From assembly GCA_002722935.1 (NCBI GenBank), contig PBMX01000003.1:9612-52132 (forward strand): 42,521 nucleotides of DNA. Reading direction: 5' to 3'. Position 1 is the stretch's first letter; the number at the start of each line of letters is the position of its first letter. Below the pieces are notes generated by a model, which was given only the letters and a program-made list of their open reading frames with translations, searched no databases and was not told the DNA's origin. Source of the stretch: Phycisphaerae bacterium. GTDB lineage: Bacteria > Planctomycetota > Phycisphaerae > Phycisphaerales > SM1A02. Shown one piece after another: positions 7,846 to 15,610 of the stretch. Made by a program: the position numbers and the translations under genes.

Positions 7846-9123
7846 TCAGCCCGTCGGATTGGGCAACTTGACCTCGCCTACGAGCTGCATCAGCACCACC
7901 AGCATGATGACGATGACGAAGACCATCGCAACACGGATGAGCATCGATGTGGCGGCCTCTGAACCGGATTCGCCTTCCTTCCTCGTCAGGCAATCCGAGA
8001 GGAGCATGATGACACCGAGGCCGGTACAGCCGATGGCACCGAGATTCCCGATGTGATCGAGGAATTTCCCGACACCTGAATCCGTGCCCATGAGCGAACT
8101 GAGTGCCGTCATCAGGGGACGTGCCATCAGGCCGCCGAGGATCAGGTAGAGGGCGTTCTGGGTTCTGGTTGAAAGTCCATTCATTTGACTCTGCTCCTTC
8201 GTTGGTTCTTCATGTGTTGTACTTGAGGCTGTTATGCCCGTGAAATCACGATTGAACGTCGCTGGTTCATCGCCATCTTCAGTCAATGAAACCGGCCTTG
8301 TTTCCCCTTCGGCCGAAGGCGTCGAGAAATCATAATCACCATCATCTTCGATTGCTTCTTCCTCTTCTAATGCATCATCATCATCATCATCTTCTTCTTC
8401 TTCTTCTTCTTCTTCTTCTTCTTCTTCATGGACCTCGTCAGCATGGCTTTCGAGTTCCATCGATGAAAGTGCAGGTTCTGTCTCACTTGTATCGACTGCA
8501 GGTTCATCCTCTTCGATATCCTGCCCGGGTTCGAAGTTCGCACTCGGCTCCCAGGAGCCGATGTCGACCAGGTCATCGCCTGGTTCCGTTTCAACATCAT
8601 CTGGTTGGTTGTCCTCTTCCTGCCCGAATGCAGTGGTGAAAGAGGGTTCGGTTTCCATGGGCGGTGTCAATTGCGGATCATCGGGAGTGGCGTCGATGGC
8701 TGGAGGATCCTCGTCGCCAGGCGCAGGATTGCCGGCGGATTCCTGTTCCGCTGGCTGAAGGTCTCCCTGCAGACCCGGCAGTTCTTCAACGCCCAGGTCT
8801 TCGAGGATGCTCTCGAGGGAGGGGCCTGCCTCATCCTCTTCTTCCGGTGCGAATCCTGCTTCCCAGCCATGGCTTCCAGTAACGGAGAGTTCCCCGGAGT
8901 TCGAGGAGTCGGCAAGATCATGTTCGCCGCCCGTGTCGGCCAGGATCGGTGCGAGACTTGGGACCGTGCGCGCCTCATGCCATGTGGTTTCGCCGATCCG
9001 GCGGATCCTGTCCATCGGATTCATGGCGCCGGCCCTGGCCATGTCTCGAAGTTCACCTGACGACAGTGGTGACTCAAGAAGTCCGTTCAAGCGCTGAAGT
9101 TCATACTTCGACACGACTGACAT
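7846..9123 (-). CDS. Acidic low-complexity protein with C-terminal membrane segments
   Basis: The start is taken at ATG 9123, giving 425 residues. GGAGG lies only two bases upstream, so a GTG three codons further in (9114) is an alternative. Residues 1-60 are helical and moderately charged (SKYELQRLNGLLESPLSSGELRDMARAG). A ~250-residue stretch extremely rich in Glu, Asp, Pro and Ser follows, including an unbroken run of 12 Glu and 6 Asp. The last ~110 residues carry three hydrophobic segments (NALYLILGGLMARPLMTAL, LGAIGCTGLGVIMLLSDCL, MLIRVAMVFVIVIMLVVLMQLV), so the protein is likely a tail-anchored membrane protein with a disordered polyacidic domain. Composition and hydrophobic tail are directly visible; the function is unknown. 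No domain name can be offered. Confidence 0.7.
   Translation of the reverse strand: MSVVSKYELQRLNGLLESPLSSGELRDMARAGAMNPMDRIRRIGETTWHEARTVPSLAPILADTGGEHDLADSSNSGELSVTGSHGWEAGFAPEEEDEAGPSLESILEDLGVEELPGLQGDLQPAEQESAGNPAPGDEDPPAIDATPDDPQLTPPMETEPSFTTAFGQEEDNQPDDVETEPGDDLVDIGSWEPSANFEPGQDIEEDEPAVDTSETEPALSSMELESHADEVHEEEEEEEEEEEEDDDDDDALEEEEAIEDDGDYDFSTPSAEGETRPVSLTEDGDEPATFNRDFTGITASSTTHEEPTKEQSQMNGLSTRTQNALYLILGGLMARPLMTALSSLMGTDSGVGKFLDHIGNLGAIGCTGLGVIMLLSDCLTRKEGESGSEAATSMLIRVAMVFVIVIMLVVLMQLVGEVKLPNPTG
8373..8427 (-). repeat. In-frame trinucleotide microsatellite (GAA/GAT)
   Basis: On the plus strand six TCA units run into about twelve CTT units. In the gene they encode Glu12-Asp6. Slippage would add or remove whole codons and change only the tract length, not the frame. 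Confidence 0.9.
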
Positions 9124-9474
9124 CCCCTCCAAGGCAGGCCATTTCGTACTCGCTATCGTCCTATGGTAAAGACCGGGTCGCGACTGAGCCAAGTGGTGTT
9201 GGACACCGGCCTCGGACGGGTGAACACGCTCCGTTCGTGGATCCTTGTTTTTGGATTCCTATGACCCGTGACCGTGTGCAAACCCCGCCTGGCTGCATGG
9301 AAACCAAGCGTGGAAAATCTGGGGATAACCATGGTCAAGAGGTCATGAAATCCATCGGCCTGCGATGTTCCAGCAGGTGACTGTTGTTCATCACACGCGT
9401 TACTCCTCTCCAACTTCCAGAACTATGAAACACGCTGTCGACTGATCCGACTGCGCGAGAACTATACTCGGATC
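9124..9474. other. Intergenic region between divergent genes
   Basis: About 350 bases separate the acidic protein gene (minus) from the Mrr-like gene (plus). The short track ORFs here (9153-9413 minus, 8949-9380 plus) have no credible ribosome-binding site or protein-like composition, so I left them out. It should hold both promoters. A -10-like TATACT lies just before the Mrr-like start; nothing else stands out. Confidence 0.5.
9463..9468 (+). promoter_or_regulatory. Candidate -10 element, leaderless Mrr-like gene
   Basis: TATACT ends six bases before the ATG at 9475 and no Shine-Dalgarno sequence is present. The transcript would begin at or next to the start codon. No convincing -35 is seen. 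Confidence 0.35.
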
Positions 9475-10053
9475 ATGGCAAGACGCATTACCAGGGTGAA
9501 AGCGGTGGTACTTCTACTCCTACTCGGTGGCGTCTACCTTCTAATCGAAACAAAGGGGTGGTGGATCGTCATGCTGTGGGGCTGTCTGATACTTCTTGGG
9601 CTCCTTGCAATGCTCATTGCATATGGCTGGTTGAGGAAGAAATGGTGGTCCATTACGAGTTCTTCCGAATCGCTTCATGATCTCGATTCAATGAATGGTC
9701 GTCAGTTCGAGTCATGGATCTCCGATGTACTTCGAAGTCATGGGTTTGGTGTCTACGATACGCCTCATGCAGGAGACTTCGGAGTCGATGTATTGTGCTC
9801 CCCTCCGGGGACACGGGCGAGAATTGCCATCCAGGCCAAGAGGTACAAGGGCAATGTCGGCAACAAGGCTGTCCAGCAGGCCATTGCTGGAGCCCAGTTT
9901 CATGATTGCCAGCGATCTGCCGTCGTAACCCAATCGCACTTTACAAAAGCAGCCTGCATGCAGGCCCTGAAGGCGGACCCCCCCGTTCTGCTCGTCGACC
10001 GGGCACAAATAATGAAATTGCCTGAAATTCTTGCGGCATCTATCTCGTCATAG
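9475..10053 (+). CDS. Membrane-anchored Mrr-family (type IV restriction) nuclease-like protein
   Basis: The protein has 192 residues. Two N-terminal hydrophobic helices (VVLLLLLGGVYLLIE and IVMLWGCLILLGLLAMLIAYGW) are followed by WLRKKWW. An Mrr-type catalytic domain begins near residue 75: MNGRQFESWISDVLRSHGFGV. The PD-(D/E)xK-like site is visible as GDFGVDVL (Asp) and IAIQAKRY (Q-x-K). The typical trailing helix and strand also appear (VGNKAVQQAIAGAQF...SAVVTQSHFTKAA). Mrr proteins cut DNA bearing certain modified bases. Membrane-anchored versions with this small architecture occur widely and their target is unclear. It is alone in its orientation, 157 bases before the tandem small genes, and lies in a stretch flanked by duplicated membrane-protein genes. 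A defence role is inferred from the family. Confidence 0.82.
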   Translation: MARRITRVKAVVLLLLLGGVYLLIETKGWWIVMLWGCLILLGLLAMLIAYGWLRKKWWSITSSSESLHDLDSMNGRQFESWISDVLRSHGFGVYDTPHAGDFGVDVLCSPPGTRARIAIQAKRYKGNVGNKAVQQAIAGAQFHDCQRSAVVTQSHFTKAACMQALKADPPVLLVDRAQIMKLPEILAASISS

Positions 10054-10210
10054 GGGAATGTCTGACAAGCCTGAAGGGGGTTAAAGGTCACCTGTTTCAC
10101 TCGGGATTGCATCAAACGGCATGTAAAGAGTAGGATCCAGATCTACGGAAGAGTTCCCCCCATTTCAAGTTACGGGAAGAGGAAGTCCATTCATATTTAA
10201 GGAGGAAAAA

Positions 10211-10522
10211 ATGAAAGTCAGCCCAATGACGAAGGTTTCTACCTTTAAGACCAACTTCAAGGAAAATTTCGGCGTTGACATCAAGTGTCACAAGGGAATG
10301 TCCAAGGGGCACACCGCTGAAGACGAAGACAAGATGCACGAAATTTGCACAGGCATGGAAACTGACAGGGACTTCGATCTGGATATTCATGGAAACATGA
10401 ATGTGTCGACAGTGGAAAAGGAAGTTGCCGACAGCCTTGGTTTCCTGGTTCAGGTGTTGAATGCCGACGGCAGCAATGCTGATAACGACGCTACGCTTGG
10501 CGAAATTCGGGAACAGTACTGA
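10211..10522 (+). CDS. Small two-repeat protein, first copy of a tandem duplication
   Basis: The protein has 103 residues and a textbook ribosome-binding site (AAGGAGG, five to six bases before ATG). It is highly charged and has no signal peptide. Two halves look homologous: KVSTFKTNFKENFGVDIKCHKG...ADDEDKMHEI-like and NVSTVEKEVADSLGFLVQVLNADGS...ATLGEI. Each reads as strand-helix-strand with a conserved V-S-T start and an acidic 'A(D/E)D' loop. I have seen similar small two-repeat proteins in other bacterial genomes but cannot name the family with confidence. The next gene is a second copy that starts inside this one's stop (TGATG). Base composition here is visibly more A/T-rich than in neighbouring genes. 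Confidence 0.7.
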   Translation: MKVSPMTKVSTFKTNFKENFGVDIKCHKGMSKGHTAEDEDKMHEICTGMETDRDFDLDIHGNMNVSTVEKEVADSLGFLVQVLNADGSNADNDATLGEIREQY

Positions 10523-10944
10523 TGCGGGTATCACCACCAACAAAGGTCGGCACGTTCAAGTCCCGTTTCAGGGAAGAGTTCGGTGTCGACATCAAGTGTC
10601 ACAAGGGAATGTCCAAGGGCCATATTGCCGATGATGGCGACAAGCTCCATGAGATCTGCACGAAACAGGAAGTAGATCGTGACTTCGAACTGGACATTCA
10701 TGGAAACATGAAGGTCTCTACGGTTGAAGAGGAAGTCGCCCAGAGCATCGGCATCAGAGTGCAACTTCTCAACCCGGATGGCAGCAATGCAAGCAACAGC
10801 ATGACGCTTGGGGATCTTCGCAATGCCTATGAGGGTGGTACTGAGCCTGCACCTGCATCATCACCTTCACCCTCCGTGGCGAAGGCTGAGAATGCGGCAA
10901 AGAAGGGTTGCCTGATCGGACTCCTGATCGGACCATTCGTTTGA
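10522..10944 (+). CDS. Second copy of the two-repeat protein with a hydrophobic tail
   Basis: The protein has 140 residues. The first ~105 match the previous gene closely, including the shared IKCHKGMSKGH segment; a block of about 32 bases coding for DIKCHKGMSK is identical between the copies. The C-terminal 35 residues are new: a Pro/Ser/Ala linker (EPAPASSPSPS) and a short hydrophobic end (KKGCLIGLLIGPFV) that could be a membrane tail. One copy may thus be soluble and the other membrane-associated. Start and stop of the pair overlap by one base, so translation is coupled. Function is unknown. Confidence 0.7.
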   Translation: MRVSPPTKVGTFKSRFREEFGVDIKCHKGMSKGHIADDGDKLHEICTKQEVDRDFELDIHGNMKVSTVEEEVAQSIGIRVQLLNPDGSNASNSMTLGDLRNAYEGGTEPAPASSPSPSVAKAENAAKKGCLIGLLIGPFV

Positions 10945-10978
10945 ACGTATACGGTCCTTGAGGTCCAATGTCCAAATC

Positions 10979-11008
10979 ACCGGCGCAGGGATGCGCCGGT
11001 TTTTCTTT
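10979..11008 (+). terminator. Rho-independent terminator after the tandem gene pair
   Basis: A 9-bp stem (ACCGGCGCA / TGCGCCGGT) with a four-base loop GGGA is followed by TTTTTCTTT. It lies 35 bases after the stop of the second copy and ends about 12 bases before the next ATG. Confidence 0.85.
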
Positions 11009-11019
11009 GATGTGATGTC

Positions 11020-11334
11020 ATGGGTCGAATGCGATACCTCGTAAGCCATGTGGTCCGGATCGGCAGTTTCGTGCTCCTGGGAGTACTCGTAAACTTGCTC
11101 GATTTCAAATCAGATCTTGGAATGGGGGTCTGGATATCCGGGATTATTCTCATCGTTCTTGTCTGGTGGTTCGGGGTTGTTCGGGCACGCCTCCAGAACA
11201 TGGGATTCGCTCCGTGGATGTGCTGGATGTACGCATGCATCGGGCCATTTATTCCTATTCCCTACATCCGCCTGCTCCCATGGGCAACTGGCTTCTTTGT
11301 TCCCACGGGCATGTTTGAAGACATTGATGACTGA
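11020..11334 (+). CDS. Small integral membrane protein, paralogue of 7367-7669
   Basis: The protein has 104 residues with the same order of segments as the upstream paralogue: VRIGSFVLLGVLVNLL, GVWISGIILIVLVWWFGVV, RARLQNMGFAPW, MCWMYACIGPFIPIPYIRLLPW, FFVP. The start GxxxYLVSH is also shared. DNA identity is high in blocks (CTCGTAAGCCA, CTGGTGGTTCGG, TGCTGGATGTACGCAT). Unlike the first copy it has no Shine-Dalgarno sequence and follows a strong terminator by only ~12 bases. Its expression must therefore come from read-through or an overlapping promoter. It is convergent with the CDF transporter gene, 33 bases away. Confidence 0.68.
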   Translation: MGRMRYLVSHVVRIGSFVLLGVLVNLLDFKSDLGMGVWISGIILIVLVWWFGVVRARLQNMGFAPWMCWMYACIGPFIPIPYIRLLPWATGFFVPTGMFEDIDD

Positions 11335-11367
11335 TCTTCAGCCAGGCAGTTCAATTGCACGCTGGAA

Positions 11368-12294
11368 TCAGGACCTATTCCGGGATTTCGTGTTGCTATC
11401 CTCGGCCTCGATGAAGACCCGCTTCACGTCCGGGTGTGCGCTGAGAATCCGGTGCGTCAACTCCTCGATGGCCGCTTCGACATCTCCGGCCGAAATGGAG
11501 TCCTCGAAGTCGACGCTGAGGTTCAGCAGAATGTCATGCGGGCCCATGTGCAGCGTGATGATCTCGTTGATCGCGATGATGGCCGGCACGGCCGCGGCCT
11601 TCGCCCGCACGTCCTCGACGATCGCCGGGTCGGCTCCTTCGCCGATGAGGAGTGACTTCGTGCGGAGGGACATCCACACGGCTGTGCCCGCGAGGATCAG
11701 CCCGATGCCGATGGAGGCGATCCCGTCGAAGACGGGTTGGTCCAGCACCTGGCTGAGTGTCAGGCCGATGGCGGCGACGATGAGGCCGAGCATCGCCGCC
11801 GAGTCCTCGAAGAGTACGACGAAGGTCGTTGGGTCCTTCGAAGCGGCAACCGCGGCGGTGAGAGACCGGTTGCCCTGCATTTGTCGGAAGGCGCGGTAGG
11901 CCAACCACCAGGCGACACCCTCGAAGATCATCGCGGCTCCGAGGACCACGTAGTTGATCACCGGTCTGGTGACGGCCGATGGATGCATGACCCTGTGCAC
12001 GCCCTCATAGATGGAGATGCCCGAGCCCAATGCGAAGATGAGGATGGCGACGACGAAGGACCAGAAGTAGATCTCCTTGCCGTGGCCCAGCGGGTGCTGA
12101 TCATCCGCGGGCAGCTTCGCTCGCTTGAGTCCATGGAGAAGCAGGAACTGGTTGCCGGTATCGACGACCGAGTGGATGCCCTCGGACATCATGGCGGCCG
12201 AGCCGGTGATGCCGGCCGCGACGAATTTCGTCACGGCGATCAGGCCATTGCCGATGAGCGCCGCATAGATGACAACCTTTGTTCCGTGTGCCAT
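11368..12294 (-). CDS. Cation diffusion facilitator (CDF) family transporter
   Basis: The protein has 308 residues. The N-terminal two thirds form about six membrane helices; the C-terminal ~90 residues are a soluble metal-binding dimer domain (ITLHMGPHDILLNLSVDFED...LTHRILSAHPDVKRVFIE). The subgroup is marked by HSVVDTGNQ (residues 41-49) in helix 2, DDQHPLGHGKEIYFW after it, and FEDSAAMLGL in helix 5. This is the ZnT9-like branch in which the usual Asp pair of helix 2 is replaced by H/D. Such proteins exchange Zn2+ or similar ions for protons; members of this branch are less well defined in specificity. It is probably monocistronic, convergent with the small membrane gene. Confidence 0.9.
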   Translation of the reverse strand: MAHGTKVVIYAALIGNGLIAVTKFVAAGITGSAAMMSEGIHSVVDTGNQFLLLHGLKRAKLPADDQHPLGHGKEIYFWSFVVAILIFALGSGISIYEGVHRVMHPSAVTRPVINYVVLGAAMIFEGVAWWLAYRAFRQMQGNRSLTAAVAASKDPTTFVVLFEDSAAMLGLIVAAIGLTLSQVLDQPVFDGIASIGIGLILAGTAVWMSLRTKSLLIGEGADPAIVEDVRAKAAAVPAIIAINEIITLHMGPHDILLNLSVDFEDSISAGDVEAAIEELTHRILSAHPDVKRVFIEAEDSNTKSRNRS

Positions 12295-12369
12295 GGGTCT
12301 ACAGGGTAACCTCTTGAACTCACCCGGATCTTCGTGGAGTTTGATTGGCGGTCTGCCGGCGAGATTCGC

Positions 12370-14934
12370 CTAGGGTCGTCTCAGGACCCACGTATCCTCG
12401 CCGCTGGTGAAACTCGAGATATCCAGGCCCTCATCGAGTGGGCGGACCTTCATCAGTGAATACGTATCACGTGGGGTTATGGAGATCACCCGGACCTCGC
12501 CCAGTTCCTCGAAATCCTCGAAGGTCTCTCCATCAAGGGTGAACTCGATGACCTGTTCCAGCACGAGGATGTCGTCGACCTTGACTCCAGGACCTGTGAG
12601 CCTGCACGTCAACAACCCGTTCCTGTCGATCCTCGCAACACGGCCGACCGGGGTGGCAGCCGGCTTGGGAGGTGCAACATTGGAGGACAGGTATTCAAGG
12701 AGCGAGGCCTTGGCGTTGTTGATTGACGTCTGCACGGCAACCTCGTCGGGATCCATGTTCTCCATGGGGGTGCCTCGGAGGCGGGCACGGCTGACGTCAT
12801 TGCGGTTGAGTCGTACAGGGGTCGCGTAGGACCAGTCGACCTGCCCGGTCCCGACGTTCAGCAGCCTGCAGATGAGGGTCGCATCGGCATCGACCTTCGT
12901 GTACTTCTGGAAACTGTTCTCCACGACCTCGGATGCGACCACGAGTTCCTGGAGGCAGACCGTCAGGGCGTAATCGGCCGTGAGCTGTTCCCCGAGCTTG
13001 AGGGCCTCCATGATCGGCACTTCACCCACGTTGGATCGTTGCCTGATCGTCTCCCTGTACTGCCTGAGCGTCGGCTCCTGGTTGTCCTGGATGACGTCAA
13101 CGGCGCCAGATTGCATCATGGTCTGCTCCATGGCCGCCTCGATGCGTTCCAGATGGCTCGCGGGAGATTCCTCGGAGCCCTCGATCCGGAAGGTACTCCG
13201 TCCCGAGGTCGCCGGGAAGACCGCGGCGGTGGGGGGAAGGCCGAACCGGGGATTCTTCGGATCGAACCGGACGATGTTTGCGCAGATCGTGACTTCGAAG
13301 GGCTTGGCCCGGGTTCGTTCAAGCACGGCGAAGGAGTGGATGACACCATCAGCCCAGGACTGGATGTTCTCCTCCTGTGAACTTGCCGCCAGCGCCTTCT
13401 CCGTCACCTCGTCCTGAGCCTGTTCGAGAACGTGGGCGTAGCGTTCCGAGAGTCTGGACTCTCCCTCGATGCGGACGCCTTCCAGCTGGATGACATCGTA
13501 AAGAGCCTTCTGCAGGGCGGCCTGGTAACTCAACTCGCTTGAACCGAACCCGGTAAGGCGTTGGGTTGAATATGCCATGCGTTCGGGTACGGGTGGACAG
13601 TCATCGGCCTGCAGGACTCGCCCCGTCCCGAGTGACTCGGGCACTCGATCCGGCCCGGGTTCCTGCCTGGATGGTTGCCGTGCCTGGTTTCCCCGCTCCG
13701 GCACGTTGGCGGAGGGCTTTCTCGGCGGTGGGTTCTTGGCGGCAGCCGTCATCTCCGGGTGGTAGATGTAGGCGCAGTACTGCCAGTGGCCGTCATCGGT
13801 CCTGAACTCCTTCTTCAGGCACCCGGGTGGCAACTGGCCTTTCGTCTTCGATGCGACTTCATCCCGGTAGGAACTTGCACTCCAGGTCGATCGCTCGGTT
13901 TCATCCAATGAGTTGATGTGCTCATTCCCCTCGTCGTCCAGGGCCAGTTCGAACTGTGCCTGGACAGCCTCGAACTCCTCGGCCATCTCATCGGCCTGGT
14001 CGATGTGTTCTCCCTTGATGACGGCGTGCAGGGCAGACTGGGCGCGCAGTTCCGCCTGTCCCTTCGCCATTTTGATTGCTGCATTTCGCATTCGTGGATC
14101 TCGATTCTCGCGGACAATTGCGGAACCGAAACCAACCCAGGCAACCTGTCCATCCGGGAGCAGGATCGTTCTGCCTCCATTGGGTGGCATGAACCCGCTC
14201 TTGAGTTCACCAAGGAGCAATGCGTTCAACGTTTCAATGTCCTCTGCGTGCATGACATCCCGTCGCATGCCCGTGGCCGCCTGCCCGCGGGTCATGGGAG
14301 TCGTCACCACGGTGACCGTGCAACTGCCGCCATGCTCACCATTGGGTTCGTCCCGGAAGTCGTAGGTGACGACACCACGGGCAAGGCCCGAGACCATCGA
14401 GGAAATCTGCTCCGAGCTGCCGAGACTGCTGTTGATGTCCTGCTGCGTTTCCGTATCGACGGCGAGGATCGACTCGGCAATACGCTGCTTGGCCTCGATG
14501 CTGCTTCCATTGAGAAACTTGACCAGTTGGGCCTTGGCGAGCAAGTTCGCCTGGACGGCGGCGAGACGCTGCTGGATCCTGGAGAGATTGATGTTCGGGG
14601 AGTGCGCATAGGTCGTCGTGTAGGTCGAGACGAACCCGAGCCCCGAGCCGGTTGCAATGGCCTTGACGCCACCATCTTCCTCGATGAGTCCCTGCGAAGC
14701 GTGGTTGATCGAATCCTGCTCGGAAGCGCCCGTGACGACCTCGACACCGAGGGTGTCATCCTGCTCCGCCGTTATCGATCCAGGGTCGTCGACGTTCCTG
14801 AGGGACTCGGAGTCCATGTGGTAGTCGTCCGCCATGTGAGGAGGAACGAACTGGGCCTCGGCCGGAGACACCATGCAGGTGAGCACGGACACGGCACTGC
14901 AGAAGGCAATCGCAAGAAGGGTTTGCTTCCTCAT
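12370..14934 (-). CDS. Exported two-part protein: N-terminal domain shared with 19357 gene, FlgT-like C-terminal half
   Basis: The protein has 854 residues; AGGAGG lies eight bases before ATG and a signal peptide ends PAEAQ. Residues 30-400 match the 452-residue product of 19357-20715 nearly end to end (EEDGGVKAIATGSGLGFVSTY, LSRIQQRLAAVQANLLAKAQL, MPPNGGRTILLP). A Pro/Gln/Arg-rich linker covers about 400-450. Residues 455-555 look like the N-domain of FlgT/LPP20-type proteins (repeated A-L-Q-K-A-L-x-D helix, then C-x-x-I). Residues 575-750 resemble the FlgT-middle/CsgG-like alpha-beta domain (LGEQLTADYALTVCLQEL). Residues 762-832 resemble a FlgT C-domain beta barrel (GRVARIDRNGLLTCRL...VDDILVLE). 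Relatives sit in the outer membrane or periplasm. It is the last gene of a minus-strand set with LpoB- and COG3014-like lipoproteins. Domain calls are by eye. Confidence 0.65.
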   Translation of the reverse strand: MRKQTLLAIAFCSAVSVLTCMVSPAEAQFVPPHMADDYHMDSESLRNVDDPGSITAEQDDTLGVEVVTGASEQDSINHASQGLIEEDGGVKAIATGSGLGFVSTYTTTYAHSPNINLSRIQQRLAAVQANLLAKAQLVKFLNGSSIEAKQRIAESILAVDTETQQDINSSLGSSEQISSMVSGLARGVVTYDFRDEPNGEHGGSCTVTVVTTPMTRGQAATGMRRDVMHAEDIETLNALLLGELKSGFMPPNGGRTILLPDGQVAWVGFGSAIVRENRDPRMRNAAIKMAKGQAELRAQSALHAVIKGEHIDQADEMAEEFEAVQAQFELALDDEGNEHINSLDETERSTWSASSYRDEVASKTKGQLPPGCLKKEFRTDDGHWQYCAYIYHPEMTAAAKNPPPRKPSANVPERGNQARQPSRQEPGPDRVPESLGTGRVLQADDCPPVPERMAYSTQRLTGFGSSELSYQAALQKALYDVIQLEGVRIEGESRLSERYAHVLEQAQDEVTEKALAASSQEENIQSWADGVIHSFAVLERTRAKPFEVTICANIVRFDPKNPRFGLPPTAAVFPATSGRSTFRIEGSEESPASHLERIEAAMEQTMMQSGAVDVIQDNQEPTLRQYRETIRQRSNVGEVPIMEALKLGEQLTADYALTVCLQELVVASEVVENSFQKYTKVDADATLICRLLNVGTGQVDWSYATPVRLNRNDVSRARLRGTPMENMDPDEVAVQTSINNAKASLLEYLSSNVAPPKPAATPVGRVARIDRNGLLTCRLTGPGVKVDDILVLEQVIEFTLDGETFEDFEELGEVRVISITPRDTYSLMKVRPLDEGLDISSFTSGEDTWVLRRP

Positions 14935-14990
14935 CAGTCACTCCTCCTGGATCTGGCCTTCGTTTCCTGCTTGCCCGCCACTTGGTTGAT

Positions 14991-15578
14991 TCAGCGGTAC
15001 TTCGTGAGCGGCACCGTACCGATCCAGGCCGCATCACGGGTCTTGCCGTCGATGAGCGTGATCTTGGCCATGTAGTCGTACTGGGTATTCCGGCCTGAAC
15101 GTGTCTTGGTGGATACCACGTCGACCTGCATCAGGAGGGTTGGTTGTGAAACCTGCCCGCCAGCCTGGTACGTCTGGTTGACATCCTCGTTGTCATCGAT
15201 GGAGCTGAAATCCTGGGCATACTCGTTCCGCTTGTCCCTGCCGCCCAGGGCAAGATTGACCGTGGCCTTGCCACTGTTGACCATGGCGGCCTCGAGGCTG
15301 TTGTACATGAATTCGTAGGCACGGGACATCTGTGGATCATCCGTCATGTTCCTGAACTTCGTCCACATGATCACGGGCTTGCGACCATATTCCTTCCGGT
15401 TTCTTTTCAGGACACCATTGGATTCGAGCTGGTAGAGCATGCTGTCGCCGAAAGCCAGCATCTCCTGACCGGAGAGTTGACTTGCACTGTTCGTGCTGCT
15501 GACCTTGCTCTGGCTGCAGCCTCCTGCGGCAATGAGGAGGCATGTAACGATGAGGATGTACTTTGTAAGGTGAAACAC
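14991..15578 (-). CDS. LpoB/FlgO-like outer-membrane lipoprotein
   Basis: The protein has 195 residues with a GTG start at 15578, eight bases after AGGAGG. A lipoprotein signal is clear (ILIVTCLLIAAGGC), the Cys being the lipidation site. The mature part follows the LpoB pattern: GDSMLYQLESNGVL, then KPVIMWTKFRNMTDD, then SLEAAMVNSGKATVNLALGGRD. A terminal strand pair follows (YDYMAKITLIDGKTRDAAWIG). In Enterobacteria LpoB activates penicillin-binding protein 1B. In most other phyla this family is found next to COG3014 and LPP20-type lipoproteins with unknown partners. The middle gene of a three-gene set (32 bases after the preceding stop, 56 before the next start). Confidence 0.75.
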   Translation of the reverse strand: MFHLTKYILIVTCLLIAAGGCSQSKVSSTNSASQLSGQEMLAFGDSMLYQLESNGVLKRNRKEYGRKPVIMWTKFRNMTDDPQMSRAYEFMYNSLEAAMVNSGKATVNLALGGRDKRNEYAQDFSSIDDNEDVNQTYQAGGQVSQPTLLMQVDVVSTKTRSGRNTQYDYMAKITLIDGKTRDAAWIGTVPLTKYR

Positions 15579-15610
15579 TGTGTCTTCCTCCTTGGGAGAT
15601 TGCGTTCTTC

